Below are positions 60,747-64,000 of a stretch of DNA of 64,000 bases, piece by piece. Below the pieces are notes generated by a model. It saw only the letters and a program-made list of their open reading frames with translations, had not been told where the DNA came from and did not search any database. Position numbers and translations under genes: made by a program. How positions within the stretch are numbered: position 1 is the stretch's first letter; each line of letters opens with the position of its first letter. Origin of the DNA: Daucus carota subsp. sativus (taxonomy: Eukaryota > Streptophyta > Magnoliopsida > Apiales > Apiaceae). The DNA lies in assembly GCF_001625215.2 (NCBI RefSeq), contig NC_030385.2, forward strand, positions 44,665,598 to 44,729,597, written 5' to 3'.

Positions 60747-63091
60747 CCGGCTGCCTAATGAACCGGTTATACGAGGATCACACGCGGAAATGGGCAGAAT
60801 TGTTCCGATTTATGTAGTCTTCTTGTGTGTAGAAATTCTATAATTCCCTCCAAATGCAGAGTGGGACTGAATTTTGACTGATTCAGCTAGCTGTAGGATT
60901 TGATAACATTTTTTTAGAAGTGTGGGGATTTAACGTAAGACTTCCTGATTAGAATAAATGTTCTTGCACCAGGTACTATGCTCGGAAAGCTAGATGGCAG
61001 TGGTTTTGCTTCGGCCAAGTTAGAATGGATTTTTATTAAATGATATATTGTGGATTATGCATAACCAATCTTTTAATGTTTAAAAATCTAAAAAGAACAG
61101 TTGTGATATCTTGCTTCTAGCATTTTATGTAACCCTTGCATGATTTAAAATTGAGTTTACGAATAAAAGTATTTTAAAAATCTTCGATTTATTGATTAAC
61201 TTTTAAATAAGTTTTCATTGATTTTTTGATTATATCCTAGCTTCAATAAAAGTTCCACATTTATCAAAAAAAAACTTTCATAAATTTCTAAAAATCTTAA
61301 ATTGATAGACTAATTGATAGCTTAACTGATAGGTCTGATTCTCAATCACGAAAATTTAAAGAAGATCTCAATTAGCGAGACATGCTGGTCTGGCGAAAAG
61401 GGTAAGAGCATCTCCGACGGCGTTGGCTATAATCGTTGGCTAAATTGAACCTGTAAGACAATATGTAAAATTTGCTGAACCTTGCAAGACATTTTACTTC
61501 AATGGTACTGGCTATATTGGTTGGCTATAATTTAAAAATAGTATGTTATTAATATTTTAAATTGTTAAAATAGAATATATCAGTTCAATATGGTAATAAA
61601 TGATGTACAATCTTTCTACAGATTTTCTTACAGACCTGCAGAGGTTCGACAAATTTAGCCATCCATAGGAGGTTGGCTAAATTTATAGACAACAGGTGAA
61701 CATGGTTGGAGTTGAGTTTTTGGAGCTGTTGGCTAAATTTTTTTATTTTAAGTAAGCCAACTCAACTTTTAGCCGAGGGTTTTAGATGGTTGGAGATGCT
61801 CTAATCACAACTTTACAAGTCCTATATCATGTGTTTTGGGGCACGTACGTATGCACTTACGTAGTAGAAACCTTTTGGTGCAAGTGATTAGCCAGGAGGT
61901 TAGGTTTGTTCCAACGAGGGGCGCACAAGTATCCTAACCCCGAGTCCTTGTGTCGGGGCGCACCATAACATTTATCAATACCACAACCACCGCCCTCGGA
62001 TCGTCCAAGAGCCATGATCCAACGGCTACAAATCACCGAATAAAATAGAGCATGATTTTGTGTAAAGCAAAATCAGGGATTATTCAAAGTAGAAGGGCAC
62101 TCGATTGTGCAATACTATTGGACCACGTAAGTTACTCTTATTTGGTGTACTGGACCACCTCCGCTTCTTATTACTGTCACTAATGTTGAAACATAAAAGG
62201 AAAATACACTTTACAGATAATAATAATGAATTTTTTTAAAAAACAAGCACTTAATTAAAACAGAATATTATTATTTACATATGGCATTATTACTAGTTTC
62301 CTGTTTATTATACACAGTATCAAATCTTTTTTTTTTTTTTTGTTATTTATTCAAATTTTAACATATGTTCTCGTCTCCTCAATTCTGTATATTGGGGATA
62401 AAAATAATTTAAAACTACTACAACATATAATTTAATAAATTATTTTAATTTTTTAATTAAAATTTCTAAAATTTAAAAATAAATTATATTTATATGATAT
62501 ATAAATCTTAAAATACGTATTAAGCAACTAAAAGAAAACTATACAAAGATGAGATGAACGAAAAAAGTGTAAAGAAATAATAGAGAAATAATACAAGGAG
62601 ATGGAGGAAGAATATTATTTATATACTTCAAATATTTTATATATTACAATGCTTTTCAAGCTGTATATAATAAATTTCTAAGAGCATAAACTAAAACATA
62701 CTAAACATGTGTATTAATCATCTTTAACAAATCACGTGAGATTAATCGGTGACTGTGTTTTGTTTGTTCGATGTAGTTGTTTACGTAGACGTGGTTTTTT
62801 ATTATTAAATTAAATAATTTATAAAAAAAGAGGAAAGTCCAGAATCGATATTAAATATTATTTAGATCATGTACTTTACATATCGGAGATAAGTGAAAAT
62901 TAAATTTAGGCCAAACCTGAAAAAATTAAAAAAAATACTCGTTTTATTGTACCGGTACCGTGACTACCGTCCGCAAAAGGAAATTATATTATAATAATAA
63001 AATAGAATAAGAACATAAATAATGATAGATGCTAACAGCTGTTACAAATCTACTCCAAGCCAACACGTTACAGTCCTGAAACAGAAAAGAA
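60747..63091. other. Unit B 3' flank and spacer up to the UROS gene
   Basis: Homology to unit A continues to about 61150. A Tourist-like MITE lies at 61406-61801. Bases 61870-61960 (GGTGCAAGTGATTAGCC, then GGTTTGTTCC) look weakly tRNA/SINE-like but I do not call them. The rest is AT-rich. About 63000-63091 is the UROS 5' leader. Confidence 0.5.
61406..61801. mobile_element. Tourist-like (PIF/Harbinger) MITE with TAA target duplication
   Basis: Starts GAGCATCTCCGACGGCGTTGG and ends GATGGTTGGAGATGCTC, flanked by TAA at 61403-61405 and 61802-61804. The interior repeats GTTGGCTAAATT-type motifs. Confidence 0.82.
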
Positions 63092-63289
63092 ATGAATTTA
63101 TCTCCTGTTCCTCTTTCTCTCTCTACTTCATCATCTCCTTCTCTGCAACTTCTCCGGCACCGGAACTTTCTCTCTCTAAAATTCCGCTCGCCGTCGTCAC
63201 CTCCGTCTACTTGTGTAGTATCTTGTTCGAAAGCGGACGTTGTGGTTACACGAGAGCGCGGAAAGAACGCCAAGCTCATCAACGCTCTG
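63092..63289 (+). CDS. HEMD: Uroporphyrinogen-III synthase, first exon (cut by the window end)
   Basis: Plastid enzyme that closes and isomerises hydroxymethylbilane to uroporphyrinogen III, the branch point to heme, chlorophyll and siroheme. Only exon 1 is in the window: 66 codons ending INAL with donor CTG/GTATTTT at 63290. The ATG at 63092 starts a Ser/Leu/Arg-rich chloroplast transit peptide of about 45 residues, followed by the conserved VVVTRERGKNAKLINAL, which matches the start of mature plant UROS as I remember it (At2g26540). A competing frame through the same bases has no family match. Later exons lie in or beyond the last 700 bases; I could not place the next acceptor with confidence. 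Confidence 0.82.
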
Positions 63290-64000
63290 GTATTTTAATC
63301 TCCATTTTATATTTTATCGAAGATGTTTACTAATTATAATGTTGATATATGTGTGGTGAATTACCGAATTGTGATTAACTCTTTTCTTCTTATTAGATTA
63401 TGATGTTGTTTTATATGAATTTGTTGATGTTTTTTGAATTTTAGCGGCTGATATTTGCGCAGTATATGAGTCTTGATGTAATCTGTTTGATTATTTGTCA
63501 ATGTAACGATTCAAATCTCGTAAAATACCTCAAAATTACGCTATATGTATGTGTATGTACTTGAGTATATGTTTGTGGAGAACTCCGCGATTGACTTGTA
63601 GCGAGAAAGAGGACATATATTTGTATTGTGGCGAAAAACTTTGTGATTGAATTGTTAGTATTTGACCTGTAGTACCAGTAGTAGTGTAAGATTCATCTGA
63701 TTAAATAAGCAACTCGATTTAGACTTCTGTGCACTTCAGTATTGAAGATATATTGTTCGATTAATCACTAGCTACAAATAAAGAGATTTCTAGTCAATTA
63801 TACTAAATTGTTTCATAAATGTATTAGCCTAGGTACAATTTGTTGAGAGTAGCTTAGGTGTAAAATCAAAGTATCTCTGTTTCCCCGTATTTGTATAAAT
63901 CACACTTTGCCTGATTCTTACAGTTAAAGAGAACATCAAATCGTTGTTTTCGTCTGAGAGTATTTGTTGTGGTGAATCAGGCACAAGTTTTTCCAAGACG
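63290..64000 (+). other. UROS intron 1 (to the window end)
   Basis: AT-rich intron-like sequence. No downstream UROS exon was recognised before the window stops. Confidence 0.5.

Noticed and set aside
61870-61960. Possible tRNA-derived SINE
   Set aside because: Weak A- and B-box-like strings only; no tail or flanking duplication found.
63022-63333. Competing 103-codon frame over the UROS first exon
   Set aside because: Different frame from the conserved VVVTRERGKNAKLINAL and no family match.

Overview
This is a plant nuclear window, almost certainly from a eudicot. It is AT-rich, its genes are split by GT-AG introns, and it is littered with Stowaway, Tourist-like and hAT-type MITEs plus one SINE. 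Family content (chloroplast heme oxygenase 2, chloroplast uroporphyrinogen-III synthase, a plant UGT85, plant B3 and RBP45 proteins) fixes it as an angiosperm. An asterid, possibly Apiaceae, is my guess from style only. There is no operon logic: genes lie on both strands, each with its own promoter.

Layout. 1-1.6 kb: no gene, one retroelement-end remnant. 1.58-5.9 kb (-): clade-specific PP2C phosphatase with a C-terminal double CxxC tail. 7.65-9.63 kb (-): B3-domain protein. 10.53-12.26 kb and 13.30-16.26 kb (-): tandem pair of farnesol dehydrogenase-like (FLDH) short-chain reductases with matching exon structure. 16.3-19.8 kb: MITE-rich spacer. 19.88-22.52 kb (+): 2-oxoglutarate/Fe(II) dioxygenase with a hAT MITE in intron 2. 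23.0-25.5 kb: mobile-element patch (a retroposed-looking segment, an internally amplified SINE, a Tourist-like MITE). 25.82-27.52 kb (+): UGT85-type glycosyltransferase. 27.9-28.6 kb: GGATAC-rich element with 11-bp flanking repeats. 29.60-34.23 kb (+): uncharacterised membrane protein with a PAN/apple-like Cys-rich domain. 35.40-35.82 kb (+): small TPR-like protein. 36.9-37.0 kb: long foldback. 38.02-40.50 kb (+): inactive-type heme oxygenase 2. 44.13-46.34 kb (+): Golgi-type membrane sulfotransferase. 48.30-52.55 kb and 55.29-60.75 kb (+): tandem pair of RBP45-type RNA-binding proteins inside a segmental duplication of about 6.5 kb. 63.09 kb onward (+): first exon of uroporphyrinogen-III synthase, cut by the window end.

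The genes do not form one pathway. Two are tetrapyrrole proteins: UROS makes uroporphyrinogen III in plastids, and HO2 is a heme-oxygenase relative that lacks the heme-ligand His. From memory their Arabidopsis counterparts (At2g26540, At2g26550) are neighbours, so part of this window may be conserved microsynteny. The FLDH-like enzymes, the dioxygenase and the UGT are typical specialised-metabolism enzymes, but nothing in the sequence ties them together.

I found no unmistakably new system. The best leads are: the RBP45 duplication, whose two copies act as occupied and empty sites for three insertions; a GC-AG intron in only one copy; a SINE with duplicated head and amplified body; a segment flanked by a 16-bp direct repeat that looks like a reverse-transcribed mRNA 5' region; a long foldback that could feed a Dicer; and an intron carrying copies of its own 5' splice site. 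Gene models were spliced by hand from reading frames, splice signals and remembered family alignments. No database search was run.
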